NCBI GenBank assembly: GCA_016297415.1
Contig: JAEDGQ010000007.1
Location: forward strand, 1-38,279
Direction of reading: 5' to 3'
From: Treponema sp.
GTDB taxonomy: Bacteria; Spirochaetota; Spirochaetia; Treponematales; Treponemataceae
Length of the DNA: 38,279 bases
Part shown: one piece after another, positions 24,493-31,610 of the stretch
Position numbering within the stretch: position 1 is the stretch's first letter
Layout of the letters: the number at the start of each line of letters is the position of its first letter
Program-made: the position numbers and the translations under genes
Notes under the pieces: model-generated
Seen by the model: only the letters and a program-made list of their open reading frames with translations
Told to the model about the DNA's origin: nothing
The model's database searches: none

Positions 24493-25368
24493 ATGAATCT
24501 TTCAACTTATACATTGACTGCCACATGTCCAGACCAGAGCGGACTTATTTCTAACATAACAGGATGTATTGCCCGTAACGGCGGTAATATTATTAATCTT
24601 GCCCAGCATACTTCTGTTGATCTTGGTGTTTTTTTCTGCCGCATTCAGTTTTCGGCACTTGCTGTAAGCGATCAGAATGAAAAGATTTTTTCTCCTGCGG
24701 CTTTTACTGCTGACTTTGCAGAAATTGCAAAAAAATACAGCATGGAATGGAAACTTTATGACAAATCTGTAAAACAGAGAATGGCTGTTCTTGTAAGTAA
24801 AACTTCACATTGTCTTTACGAAGTTCTTCTGAAGCATGGTGACGGTCAGCTGGATTGTGAAATTTCTGTAATCATTTCAAATCATCCTGATTTATGTGCT
24901 GTTGCTACTGAATTTCATATTCCTTTCTTTCAGATTGATACTCTCAAAGGTAAGGAAGCCTGCGAAGCTGATATTCAGGCATTGCTTGACCAGTACAAAA
25001 TTGACGTTGTTTGTCTTGCCCGCTATATGCAGATTTTAACTCCTGAGTTTACAAGAAGATGGGAAAATAAAGTAATCAATATTCATCACGGATTTCTTCC
25101 TGCTTTTAAGGGGGCAAAACCTTATGAACAGGCATGGAAAAAAGGCGTAAAACTTATTGGTGCTACTGCTCATTTTGCTAACGAAGACCTGGATCAGGGA
25201 CCTATTATTTTTCAGGATGTTGTCCGGGTAAAGGATACAAATTCCATTCACGAATTTGTTGAAATCGGCAAAGATGTGGAACGAAAAGTTCTTGTTGAAG
25301 GTTTAAAACGCTACTTTAATCACAGTGTATTTATTAACCAGGGCAGAACTTTTGTAATCGAACAGTAA
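24493..25368 (+). CDS. purU: Formyltetrahydrofolate deformylase
   Basis: PurU hydrolyses 10-formyl-tetrahydrofolate to formate and tetrahydrofolate, balancing one-carbon pools and feeding formate to purine synthesis. The 291-residue protein has an N-terminal ACT domain (TATCPDQSGLISNITGCIARNGGNI) and a C-terminal formyltransferase-fold domain. The catalytic segments are NIHHGFLPAF and GATAHFANEDLDQGPII, supplying the family's Asn, His and Asp. The ACT domain and the HH pair distinguish it from PurN. I chose the ATG at 24493, preceded by AGGAGA, over an in-frame GTG at 24472 that lies upstream of the likely transcription start. It appears to be a single-gene unit between a terminator and a family B repeat. 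Confidence 0.93.
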   Translation: MNLSTYTLTATCPDQSGLISNITGCIARNGGNIINLAQHTSVDLGVFFCRIQFSALAVSDQNEKIFSPAAFTADFAEIAKKYSMEWKLYDKSVKQRMAVLVSKTSHCLYEVLLKHGDGQLDCEISVIISNHPDLCAVATEFHIPFFQIDTLKGKEACEADIQALLDQYKIDVVCLARYMQILTPEFTRRWENKVINIHHGFLPAFKGAKPYEQAWKKGVKLIGATAHFANEDLDQGPIIFQDVVRVKDTNSIHEFVEIGKDVERKVLVEGLKRYFNHSVFINQGRTFVIEQ

Positions 25369-25380
25369 TTTTTTGCATAA

Positions 25381-25473
25381 GCGTTAGGGATTGTAACCGC
25401 ACCGAAGGCGTCCCGAAGGGATGGAGCGTCAGCGGAACGGTGAAAAGCCCGGTCCCCGTCAGGGGGAAACGCC
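25381..25473. repeat. Family B GC-rich REP-like element, copy B3
   Basis: It starts GCGTTAGGGATTGTAACCGC and contains GGAGCGTCAGCGGAACGG and AAAAGCCCGGTCC, like copy B2. Internal hairpins include TCCC-GAA-GGGA and CCCC-GTCA-GGGG. GGCGT-type ends (GCGTT near the left, AACGCC at the right) can pair. A reading frame running through it into gatC is not real coding sequence. Confidence 0.82.
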
Positions 25474-25506
25474 TTTGTACTTATTCCATAATTCCTTACT
25501 TTTTAT

Positions 25507-25512
25507 TAAAAT
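25507..25512 (+). promoter_or_regulatory. -10-like box close to the gatC start
   Basis: TAAAAT is followed by 7 nt and then the gatC ATG, with no Shine-Dalgarno sequence between. This would give a leaderless or nearly leaderless gatC message, as proposed for polA. Confidence 0.35.
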
Positions 25513-25519
25513 AGACTCT

Positions 25520-25819
25520 ATGAAAACTGTAGACGAAACAACTCTCGAAAATCTGCTGTATCTTTCACGGCTTTCTCCAGAAAGTACTGATATGGCTACT
25601 TTAAAAAAACAGGTAGATGAAATCGTAGGATATTTTGATGTTCTTTCAAAATACGATGATTCTGAAAATCCTTACGATGCTTATCCTTCAACTGAAGCAG
25701 AAAAACTTCGCGATGATTCTATTGTTGAAGGTCTTAATATTCCGGCTGTAAAACAGGTAACAGACAAGTTTATGGACGGATACTTCCAGGTACCAAAAGT
25801 ATTGGGAGAAGGTGCTTAA
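25520..25819 (+). CDS. gatC: Asp-tRNA(Asn)/Glu-tRNA(Gln) amidotransferase subunit C
   Basis: GatC is the small subunit that wraps between GatA and GatB in the amidotransferase converting Glu-tRNA(Gln) (and Asp-tRNA(Asn)) to the amide form. The 99 residues show the family pattern: a helical N-terminus (LENLLYLSRLSPES), VDEIVGYFDVLSKYD, a proline-containing middle, LRDDSIVEGL and the C-terminal GYFQVPKVL. An in-frame extension upstream runs through the family B repeat and does not look like protein, so the start is the ATG at 25520. gatA and gatB follow in the usual order, with repeats in both gaps. Confidence 0.93.
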   Translation: MKTVDETTLENLLYLSRLSPESTDMATLKKQVDEIVGYFDVLSKYDDSENPYDAYPSTEAEKLRDDSIVEGLNIPAVKQVTDKFMDGYFQVPKVLGEGA

Positions 25820-25837
25820 AAAATACTTTGTGTTTTT

Positions 25838-25896
25838 CAGGTAATAGTGAACAGGTAATAGGTAATAGTGAACAGGTAATAGGGAATAGGGAATAA
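25838..25896 (+). repeat. Short tandem repeat between gatC and gatA
   Basis: Units such as CAGGTAATAGTGAA and GGGAATA are repeated in slightly varying form. The last GGGA lies about 12 nt before the gatA start codon and is the only ribosome-site candidate, so changes in repeat number might affect gatA translation. Confidence 0.75.
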
Positions 25897-25904
25897 GATT
25901 TATT

Positions 25905-27413
25905 ATGAAATATTTTACAATCGATGAAACGGTAGATGCTCTCAAGAAAGGTGATGTTACAAGTCTTTCTCTTGTTCAGGCTTCTATCGAAACTTTTGAG
26001 GCTGATAAAAAATCTGACAAGCCTCTTAATGCTTTTCTTGAAATTTATGATGATGTTCTTGAACTGGCTAAAGCTGCTGACGAAAAAATTGCTGCTGCCC
26101 GTGCTGATGGAACTATCGATAAACTTTTTGAAGAACAGCCTCTTCTCGGGGTTCCTTTTGCAAATAAAGACAATATTTCTGTAAAAGGTAAGGCTCTTAC
26201 ATGTTCTTCAAAAATTCTTGAAGGATACAAGGCTCCTTATAATGCTACAGTAATTAATCGTCTTGTAAGTGCCGGTGCTATTCCGCTTGGCCGCTGTAAT
26301 CAGGACGAATTTGCTATGGGTTCTTCTACTGAATACTCAGTTTACGGTCCTACACGCAATCCTGTTAACCGTGATTATGTTTCAGGCGGTTCTTCCGGTG
26401 GTTCTACTGCCGCAGTTGCTGCCAATCAGGCACTCTTTGGACTTGGTACTGAAACTGGTGGTTCTGTTCGTCTCCCTGCTTCATACTGCGGCGTATACGG
26501 ACTTAAACCAACTTATGGTGTATTAAGCCGCTGGGGCGTTGTTGCTTACGGTTCTTCTCTGGATCAGGTTGGTGTTCTGGGCCACACTCCACAGGATATT
26601 GCAACTCCTCTTTCTGTAATGGCTGGCGTTGATTTTTACGACGATACTTCTGCAGATCTTCCTTCAGCTTCTGAACTTAAGGCTCTTAAAGCTTATGATA
26701 TTTCTAAGCTTAAGATTGCTGTTCCAAAACAGTTTGAAGAAGCAAAAGGTCTTGATGCAGACGTTAAAAAAGTTTTTGAAGATACAAAATCCTGGTTTAC
26801 ATCTAAAGGTGCAAAAATCGAAAGTGTAGACCTTCCTGTTCTTGATGCTTCAATTGCTTCATATTATGTAATTGCTCTTGCAGAAGCTGCTTCTAACTTA
26901 AGCCGTTTTGATGGTATCCGTTATGGACGCCGTGTAGATAATCAGGCAGGATATGACCAGCTTTATGTTGATACACGGTCTGAAGGTTTTGGACCTGAAG
27001 TTAAACGCCGTATCGTTATCGGTAACTATGTTCTTTCTGAACAGTTCTCTGGAGATACATATAAAAAAGGTATGTCTGTCCGTGCCAGAATCCAGCGGGA
27101 AGTTGCAAAGCTTTTTGAAAGCTATGACATTGTTATCTGTCCCGTTTGTCCGACAGCAGCATTCAGACTTGGGGAAAAATATGATGATCCTCTGGCTATG
27201 TACCTTTCTGACCTTTATACAACATTTGTAAACCTTGCCCGTATTCCTTCAATCAGTGTTCCTGCAGGATTTACTTCTAAGGAAAATAAAGCTGCTTCAG
27301 AAATGCCTGTAGGTATTCAGTTTGCAGGTAAAATGTTTGATGAAGTTAAGCTTCTTCAGATTGCCCAGGCCTGGGAAGAAGATCATTCTGGATGTGGAGT
27401 TCCAGTAAAATAA
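25905..27413 (+). CDS. gatA: Asp-tRNA(Asn)/Glu-tRNA(Gln) amidotransferase subunit A
   Basis: GatA is the glutaminase subunit: it releases ammonia from glutamine, which then travels to GatB. The 502-residue protein is an amidase-signature enzyme with an intact Ser-cisSer-Lys triad: Lys88 in FANKDN, Ser163 in GGSSGGS and Ser187 in TETGGSVRLP. The 24-residue step between the two serines is the standard one. Length is normal. The start at 25905 lies within weak ribosome-site context made by a tandem repeat. A window with a complete gatCAB and no glnS fits bacteria that make Gln-tRNA indirectly, though absence here proves nothing about the genome. Confidence 0.96.
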   Translation: MKYFTIDETVDALKKGDVTSLSLVQASIETFEADKKSDKPLNAFLEIYDDVLELAKAADEKIAAARADGTIDKLFEEQPLLGVPFANKDNISVKGKALTCSSKILEGYKAPYNATVINRLVSAGAIPLGRCNQDEFAMGSSTEYSVYGPTRNPVNRDYVSGGSSGGSTAAVAANQALFGLGTETGGSVRLPASYCGVYGLKPTYGVLSRWGVVAYGSSLDQVGVLGHTPQDIATPLSVMAGVDFYDDTSADLPSASELKALKAYDISKLKIAVPKQFEEAKGLDADVKKVFEDTKSWFTSKGAKIESVDLPVLDASIASYYVIALAEAASNLSRFDGIRYGRRVDNQAGYDQLYVDTRSEGFGPEVKRRIVIGNYVLSEQFSGDTYKKGMSVRARIQREVAKLFESYDIVICPVCPTAAFRLGEKYDDPLAMYLSDLYTTFVNLARIPSISVPAGFTSKENKAASEMPVGIQFAGKMFDEVKLLQIAQAWEEDHSGCGVPVK

Positions 27414-27417
27414 ATCT

Positions 27418-27546
27418 CTCACAGAGCCGGAGAGGGCACAGAGGTTTTTAAAGATTACAAAGCTTTTTGTCAAAGTCATGATTTACAGATTATTGAGATA
27501 AAGTTTTGAAAGATAAAAAACTCCGTGAGCTCCGTTACTCTGTGAG
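27418..27546. repeat. Element with 9-bp inverted ends between gatA and gatB
   Basis: CTCACAGAG at 27418-27426 is the exact inverse of CTCTGTGAG at 27538-27546, bounding 129 bp. The sub-ends carry further variants of the same word (GGCACAGAGG; CTCCGTGAGCTCCG). No ORF fits. It nearly fills the gap between gatA and gatB while leaving the gatB ribosome site AGGAGA intact. Confidence 0.7.
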
Positions 27547-27567
27547 GAATTTTTTCAGGAGAAAATT

Positions 27568-29109
27568 ATGATTGATAAATATGAAATTGTAATCGGCTGT
27601 GAAATCCATACTCAGCTTTTGACTAAAACTAAGGCCTTCTGTGCCTGTGAAAATAAATACGGCGGCATTCCTGATACCCGTGTTTGCCCTGTTTGCCTTG
27701 GTCTTCCAGGTGCCATGCCTCGTATTTCTAAAGGTTATGTTGAACTTGGTGCTGTAGCTGGTCTTGCCCTTAACTGTGACATTGCCCGCTTTACTAAGTT
27801 TGACCGTAAACACTACTTCTATCCTGACCTTGCAAAAGGTTATCAGATTACTCAGTATGATGTTCCACTTTGTACTGATGGTTTTGTTGACCTTCCAATG
27901 GCAAAATATTCAAAAGAAGAACAGGAAGGCGGTTCAAAATTCCGTCCAAATAACTTTAAGGGCGAACCTTGTATCGTAGAAACTTCAGGAAAAAAATATC
28001 GTCGTGTTCGTATTGAACGCATTCACCTGGAAGAGGACGTAGGTAAATCTCTCCACCTTCAGGGTAATCACTCATATATCGATTACAACCGCTGTGGAAC
28101 TCCACTTATTGAAATCGTTACAAAGCCGGATATGACTTCTCCAGAAGAAGCTGCTCTGTTTATGCAGACTGTTCAGGAAATCCTCCGCTATGTAAAAGTA
28201 ACAAACGGTAACCTTGAAGAAGGTAATATGCGTTGTGATGCCAACATTAACCTTAATGTTTGGGAAGATGGTAAGCTTTATCACACACCAATTTCCGAAA
28301 TCAAGAACCTTAACTCTTTCAAATCAATCCGTGATGCATGTACTTACGAAGCTCAGCGTCAGCTTAAGGAATTCCAGGAAGACCGCCAGGAATTCAATGC
28401 CGGATTTAAAGTAACAATGGGCTGGGATGAAGCCAAAGGTCAGACTGTAGTTCAGCGTACAAAGAACTCTTTCGTTGACTATCGTTTTACAACAGAACCA
28501 GATATTAAACCATTCAGCGTAAGTGAAGAACTTATTGAACGGGCAGAAGAAAGAGTAGGTGAACTTCCTGAAGCAAAACGCATTCGTCTTCAGCAGGAAT
28601 TTGGCCTTTCTGACTTTGATGTTGAAACTCTTACATCTACTCGTGATCTGGCTCTCTGGTTTGAAGAAGCTGCTCAGGGTGCAAAAGATGTTAAAAAAGT
28701 TGCAAACTGGATTCTTGCAGAACTTCTTGCAGTTCTTAACGAACAGCGTAAAACTATTAATGAAGTTAATATTACCCCTGCACATATTACAGAGCTTGTA
28801 AATGCTATTGCTGACAAGAAAATCTCTGGTGCTCAGGGAAAAACAGTATTTGCCAAGATGATGGAATCCGGTAAAACTCCTTCTGTAATCATTAAAGAAG
28901 AAGGAATGGAAACAGTTTCTGATTCAGGTGCAATCGAAGCAATGGTTGATAAGGTTATTGCTGAAAATCCAAAAGCTGTAGAAGACTTTAAGTCTGGTAA
29001 GACAAATGTAATAGGATGGCTTACAGGACAGGTAATGAAGGCTTCTCAGGGAAAGGCAAATCCAGGAGTTGCTTCAAAACTTGTTGGCGAAAAACTTTCT
29101 AAACTGTAA
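27568..29109 (+). CDS. gatB: Asp-tRNA(Asn)/Glu-tRNA(Gln) amidotransferase subunit B
   Basis: GatB is the kinase/transamidase subunit, which activates the misacylated tRNA with ATP and accepts ammonia from GatA. The 513 residues begin with the signature YEIVIGCEIHTQLLTKTKAF, then the zinc-knuckle cysteines (CAC and CPVCLG), the FDRKHYFYPDLAKGYQITQYD motif and the RIHLEEDVGK segment. The C-terminal tRNA-binding tail (YqeY-like) ends GVASKLVGEKLSKL. The ATG at 27568 has a good AGGAGA site. It closes the gatCAB cluster, with an intrinsic terminator 20 nt after the stop. Confidence 0.96.
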   Translation: MIDKYEIVIGCEIHTQLLTKTKAFCACENKYGGIPDTRVCPVCLGLPGAMPRISKGYVELGAVAGLALNCDIARFTKFDRKHYFYPDLAKGYQITQYDVPLCTDGFVDLPMAKYSKEEQEGGSKFRPNNFKGEPCIVETSGKKYRRVRIERIHLEEDVGKSLHLQGNHSYIDYNRCGTPLIEIVTKPDMTSPEEAALFMQTVQEILRYVKVTNGNLEEGNMRCDANINLNVWEDGKLYHTPISEIKNLNSFKSIRDACTYEAQRQLKEFQEDRQEFNAGFKVTMGWDEAKGQTVVQRTKNSFVDYRFTTEPDIKPFSVSEELIERAEERVGELPEAKRIRLQQEFGLSDFDVETLTSTRDLALWFEEAAQGAKDVKKVANWILAELLAVLNEQRKTINEVNITPAHITELVNAIADKKISGAQGKTVFAKMMESGKTPSVIIKEEGMETVSDSGAIEAMVDKVIAENPKAVEDFKSGKTNVIGWLTGQVMKASQGKANPGVASKLVGEKLSKL

Positions 29110-29129
29110 GGATTTTTCATAATTACAGA

Positions 29130-29178
29130 AATCCCCTTTTTCTTCAGACTGTTCTGAGGGTAAGAGGGGATTTTTTTT
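29130..29178 (+). terminator. Intrinsic terminator after gatB
   Basis: AATCCCCT and AGGGGATT form a perfect 8-bp stem enclosing a 27-nt region that can fold further (CTTCAGA/TCTGAGG), followed by eight Ts. Confidence 0.88.
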
Positions 29179-29182
29179 GTGT

Positions 29183-29291
29183 TTTATGTGTTCAGAAATT
29201 GTAATTTTTGGAGAAAAAAGTACTGATTTATGTGTTCAGAAATTGTAATTTTTGAAGAAAAAAGTACTGATTTATGAGTTCTAAAATACTG
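29183..29291 (+). repeat. 44-bp direct tandem repeat upstream of the second PL1 gene
   Basis: Two adjacent 44-bp units (29183-29226 and 29227-29270) differ at one base and both contain TGTTCAGAAATTGTAA. A decayed third unit follows (TTTATGAGTTCTAAAATACTG, interrupted). The gap 29110-29513 holds no gene, only this repeat, a terminator, AT-rich promoter-like DNA, a dyad and an attenuator-like hairpin. Confidence 0.85.
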
Positions 29292-29370
29292 CCGAAAGAT
29301 AAAAAAAACTGTCAAAAATAATCATTTTATATATAAATTTATAAAATAATGCATAATATATATAAAAAAA

Positions 29371-29390
29371 CAGAATCTTAAAACATTCTG
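29371..29390 (+). promoter_or_regulatory. Dyad CAGAAT-N8-ATTCTG, candidate operator
   Basis: Six-base inverted arms lie about 125 nt upstream of the second PL1 lyase start. The flanks (AACAGAAT ... ATTCTGACA) resemble those of the palindrome in the promoter of the large PL1 lyase (AACAGAAT ... ATTCTACA, 15546-15568), with spacers of 8 and 7 nt. Two copies are too few to prove a regulon. Confidence 0.35.
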
Positions 29391-29450
29391 ACATCGGTTT
29401 TATGCAAAATCTTAAATGTTAATACTTTACTTTAAAGGCCATAATCAATA

Positions 29451-29486
29451 CTGGTAAAAACCTTGAGAGGGTTTACAGTTTTTTTT
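29451..29486 (+). terminator. Attenuator-like hairpin in the leader of the second PL1 gene
   Basis: CTGGTAAAAACC pairs with GGGTTTACAG (9 bp with small bulges) and is followed directly by eight Ts. It ends only 27 nt before the ATG at 29514, with the AGGAGG-like ribosome site after it. This is the arrangement of a transcription attenuator rather than the end of an upstream gene, since gatB already has its own terminator. Confidence 0.45.
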
Positions 29487-29513
29487 AGGGTTTATTTAAT
29501 AGCTGGAGGAACT

Positions 29514-31322
29514 ATGAAAAAAACAGTTGAAAAAGTATTAGGTCTTTGTCTTCTTCTTGCAATGACAATGACAGGATGTTCACAGATTGCAGATATTAAC
29601 TCAGAATCTGCTGTTGCTGCTGATCGTGCTGCTATTACAGGCACTTCTTCTCTTTACTCTACAGACCTTACAAAGAGTGCTACATTCACATCTAAACAGA
29701 CAGCCGGAAATTATACAATTTACGCTACATCGGCCAAAAAAGTTACAGTACCTTCCATTTCTGCAGTAACAGTAAACGGTAAATCTCTTGACCGCAAACT
29801 CAGCCTTGGTGGCGGTGGTTCAGCAGGAAGTTATCGTTGTGTTGGATTTACAACAGGAAGTGCTGCAACAGTTACAGTTTACGCTGCCGGTGCTGCAGGC
29901 CGTTATCTTGCTCTTACAAACTCAAGCGGTACAGTTCTTCAGAAGGGCGAAACTTCTTCTTCAATCAAGGGTTATACATATTCAGTTCCTTCGTCAGGTA
30001 CATACTACCTCATGTCTACAGGTTCAAACATCGATCTTTATTACATTAAGACTGCTGCAGGTTCTTCTTCAGGTTCAACTTCTTCAGGAAGCACATCTTC
30101 TGGAAGCACATCTTCTGGTTCTACAAGTTCTTCTTCAACATCAAGCTCAAACGGCGGATCACTTTCAATTAATGATAAACCAGTTGGATTTGCTTCAGTT
30201 TCAAAACCATCATCAACAGTAACAGTTTCAAACCGTTCAGACTTTATTAACTATGCTAAAAAAGGCGGATACATCATCTATGTAAACGGAATGATTGACC
30301 TTTCAAACGGAATGATACCATCGTCTGCAGGCGGTTCAACAAGCGGTCTCGACAGTCTTGTTAAATCAAATACATCTGGCAAATACACATCATATTCATC
30401 ATTCAAAACAGCTTATGCCAAAGGTTGTTCAACATCTACAGATGACAAATCTTCAAGCTCTCCATCAAGCTCACTTGGAAAACTTCTCTGGGCTTGTAAT
30501 TCAGCATACGGAAACACAATTAAAGTAAACATCGCTTCTAACACATGGATTATTGGTAAAACATCATCTTCAGGTCTTAAGGGCGGTTCACTTAACATTT
30601 CCAGCGTTTCAAACGTAGTAATCCGTAACCTTACAATTCAGGATGCTTATGATCCATTCCCACACCACGAAAAAAACGACGGCTACAATGCTCAGTGGGA
30701 CGGAATCGTAATTCAGGGTTCTTCAAAAAACATCTGGATTGACCACTGTACTCTTAAAGACACAATGGGGTATTCAACAGTAAGCACAGGCGGCTCAACA
30801 TCAGAAAAATGGCAGACATACGATGGTCTTCTTGATATGAAGGGATCAATTTCCGGAATTACAATTTCATGGTGTAAGTTCCAGGATCATGACAAAACAA
30901 TGCTGATTGGTTCAAGTGATTCAGACGGTTCTAATTCAACTCGTACAATCACACTTCACCACAACTACTTCTACAACTGTGGACAGCGCCTTCCAATGGT
31001 ACGCAATACAAAACTCCACATGTTTAACAACTACTACGATGCTTCAAACCCTCGTTATAAGCAGCAGTATGCAGTTGGATGCCGTGCAGGTTCACTTATC
31101 GTAGCCGAAAACAATACATTCGGTTCTGGAATCTACTACAGCTTCAAAGACAACTATGGTAAGCTCTATGCTTCTGGAAACTCTGATTCTTCACAGAAAA
31201 AGAACAGCACAACAATCAGTTCAAGCAAGCCATTCACACCTAGTTACAGTTACTCTCTGGACAGTGCTTCAACATCTAAGTCAAATGTTCAGTCAAATGC
31301 CGGTGCCGGTAAATCAATGTAA
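29514..31322 (+). CDS. Pectate lyase lipoprotein, family PL1
   Basis: The 602-residue protein has a lipoprotein signal with Cys22 (TMTGC), a binding-like beta module (about 35-183) and a Ser/Gly/Thr linker built on repeated SSGST. A canonical PL1 beta-helix follows from about 220. The catalytic and calcium motifs are clear: WIDHCT at 408-413, DGLLDMKG from Asp437, DHDKTMLIG with Asp460 and Lys461, and the hallmark QRLPMVR with catalytic Arg492. The start is the ATG at 29514 with CTGGAGGA upstream. An in-frame TTG 51 nt earlier lies inside the attenuator-like hairpin and would spoil the signal peptide. A hairpin and family A copy A4 follow the gene. Confidence 0.94.
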   Translation: MKKTVEKVLGLCLLLAMTMTGCSQIADINSESAVAADRAAITGTSSLYSTDLTKSATFTSKQTAGNYTIYATSAKKVTVPSISAVTVNGKSLDRKLSLGGGGSAGSYRCVGFTTGSAATVTVYAAGAAGRYLALTNSSGTVLQKGETSSSIKGYTYSVPSSGTYYLMSTGSNIDLYYIKTAAGSSSGSTSSGSTSSGSTSSGSTSSSSTSSSNGGSLSINDKPVGFASVSKPSSTVTVSNRSDFINYAKKGGYIIYVNGMIDLSNGMIPSSAGGSTSGLDSLVKSNTSGKYTSYSSFKTAYAKGCSTSTDDKSSSSPSSSLGKLLWACNSAYGNTIKVNIASNTWIIGKTSSSGLKGGSLNISSVSNVVIRNLTIQDAYDPFPHHEKNDGYNAQWDGIVIQGSSKNIWIDHCTLKDTMGYSTVSTGGSTSEKWQTYDGLLDMKGSISGITISWCKFQDHDKTMLIGSSDSDGSNSTRTITLHHNYFYNCGQRLPMVRNTKLHMFNNYYDASNPRYKQQYAVGCRAGSLIVAENNTFGSGIYYSFKDNYGKLYASGNSDSSQKKNSTTISSSKPFTPSYSYSLDSASTSKSNVQSNAGAGKSM

Positions 31323-31333
31323 TTAAATAGTAA

Positions 31334-31349
31334 AGGGGCGTCTGCCCCT
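31334..31349 (+). repeat. Short GC hairpin after the PL1 gene
   Basis: AGGGGC-GTCT-GCCCCT forms a 6-bp stem just past the lyase stop. No T-run follows, so termination probably depends on family A copy A4 further on. Confidence 0.5.
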
Positions 31350-31360
31350 CGCTGCAACTA

Positions 31361-31489
31361 AAAAAGGGGCTGTCCAATAAGTAATGACTGTAGCGGTCAT
31401 TGAGCCCTTCGAAATGACCATTGCACTAAATATGGTGGTTTCGACAAGCTCAACCACCGCAAGTTGAACTTTTGGGACAGCCCCTTTTT
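31361..31489. repeat. Family A hairpin-bounded mosaic element, copy A4
   Basis: GGGG at 31366 to CCCC at 31484, flanked by an A-run and a T-run. The outer stem GGGGCTGTCC/GGACAGCCCC is perfect. Inside are GGTCATT/AATGACC, GGTGGTT/AACCACC and the common TCAAC/GTTGA hairpin. Its interior is nearly identical to copy A1 at the left (AATAAGTAATGACTGTAGCG and beyond). It probably terminates the PL1 transcript. Confidence 0.88.
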
Positions 31490-31508
31490 CATTTTCCGCT
31501 ACCCCCTC

Positions 31509-31528
31509 TTGCGGGGAGCTCCCCGCAA
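31509..31528. repeat. Perfect 20-bp GC-rich palindrome
   Basis: TTGCGGGGAGCTCCCCGCAA reads the same on both strands and lies between C-rich flanks (ACCCCCTC and CGCCCCCTTTTT). It follows copy A4 directly and contains no gene. It may be a further terminator or part of a REP-like unit. Confidence 0.65.
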
Positions 31529-31592
31529 CGCCCCCTTTTTCTTCATTAACTCAAAAAAACAGCATAAATCTGTGTAATCTGTAGATAAAATT

Positions 31593-31601
31593 TGCTATAA
31601 T
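31593..31601 (+). promoter_or_regulatory. Extended -10 promoter of the aminotransferase-like gene
   Basis: TGCTATAAT is an extended -10 (TGN-TATAAT) only 9 nt before the ATG at 31611, without a Shine-Dalgarno sequence between. The leader would be about 3 nt. A direct repeat of ATCTGT (in ATCTGTGTAATCTGTAGAT, 31568-31586) lies where a -35 box would be expected. Confidence 0.5.
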
Positions 31602-31610
31602 AGAAACATA

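Noticed and set aside
25421..25519. N-terminal extension of gatC
   Set aside because: It is a chance open frame through the family B repeat.
29183..29291. Tandem 44-bp units as a CRISPR array
   Set aside because: Units abut without spacers and only two are intact.
29788..30222. 144-codon plus-strand frame rich in Leu and Gln
   Set aside because: It lies out of frame inside the Ser/Thr-rich part of the second PL1 lyase and its composition follows from shifted TCT/TCA/ACA codons.
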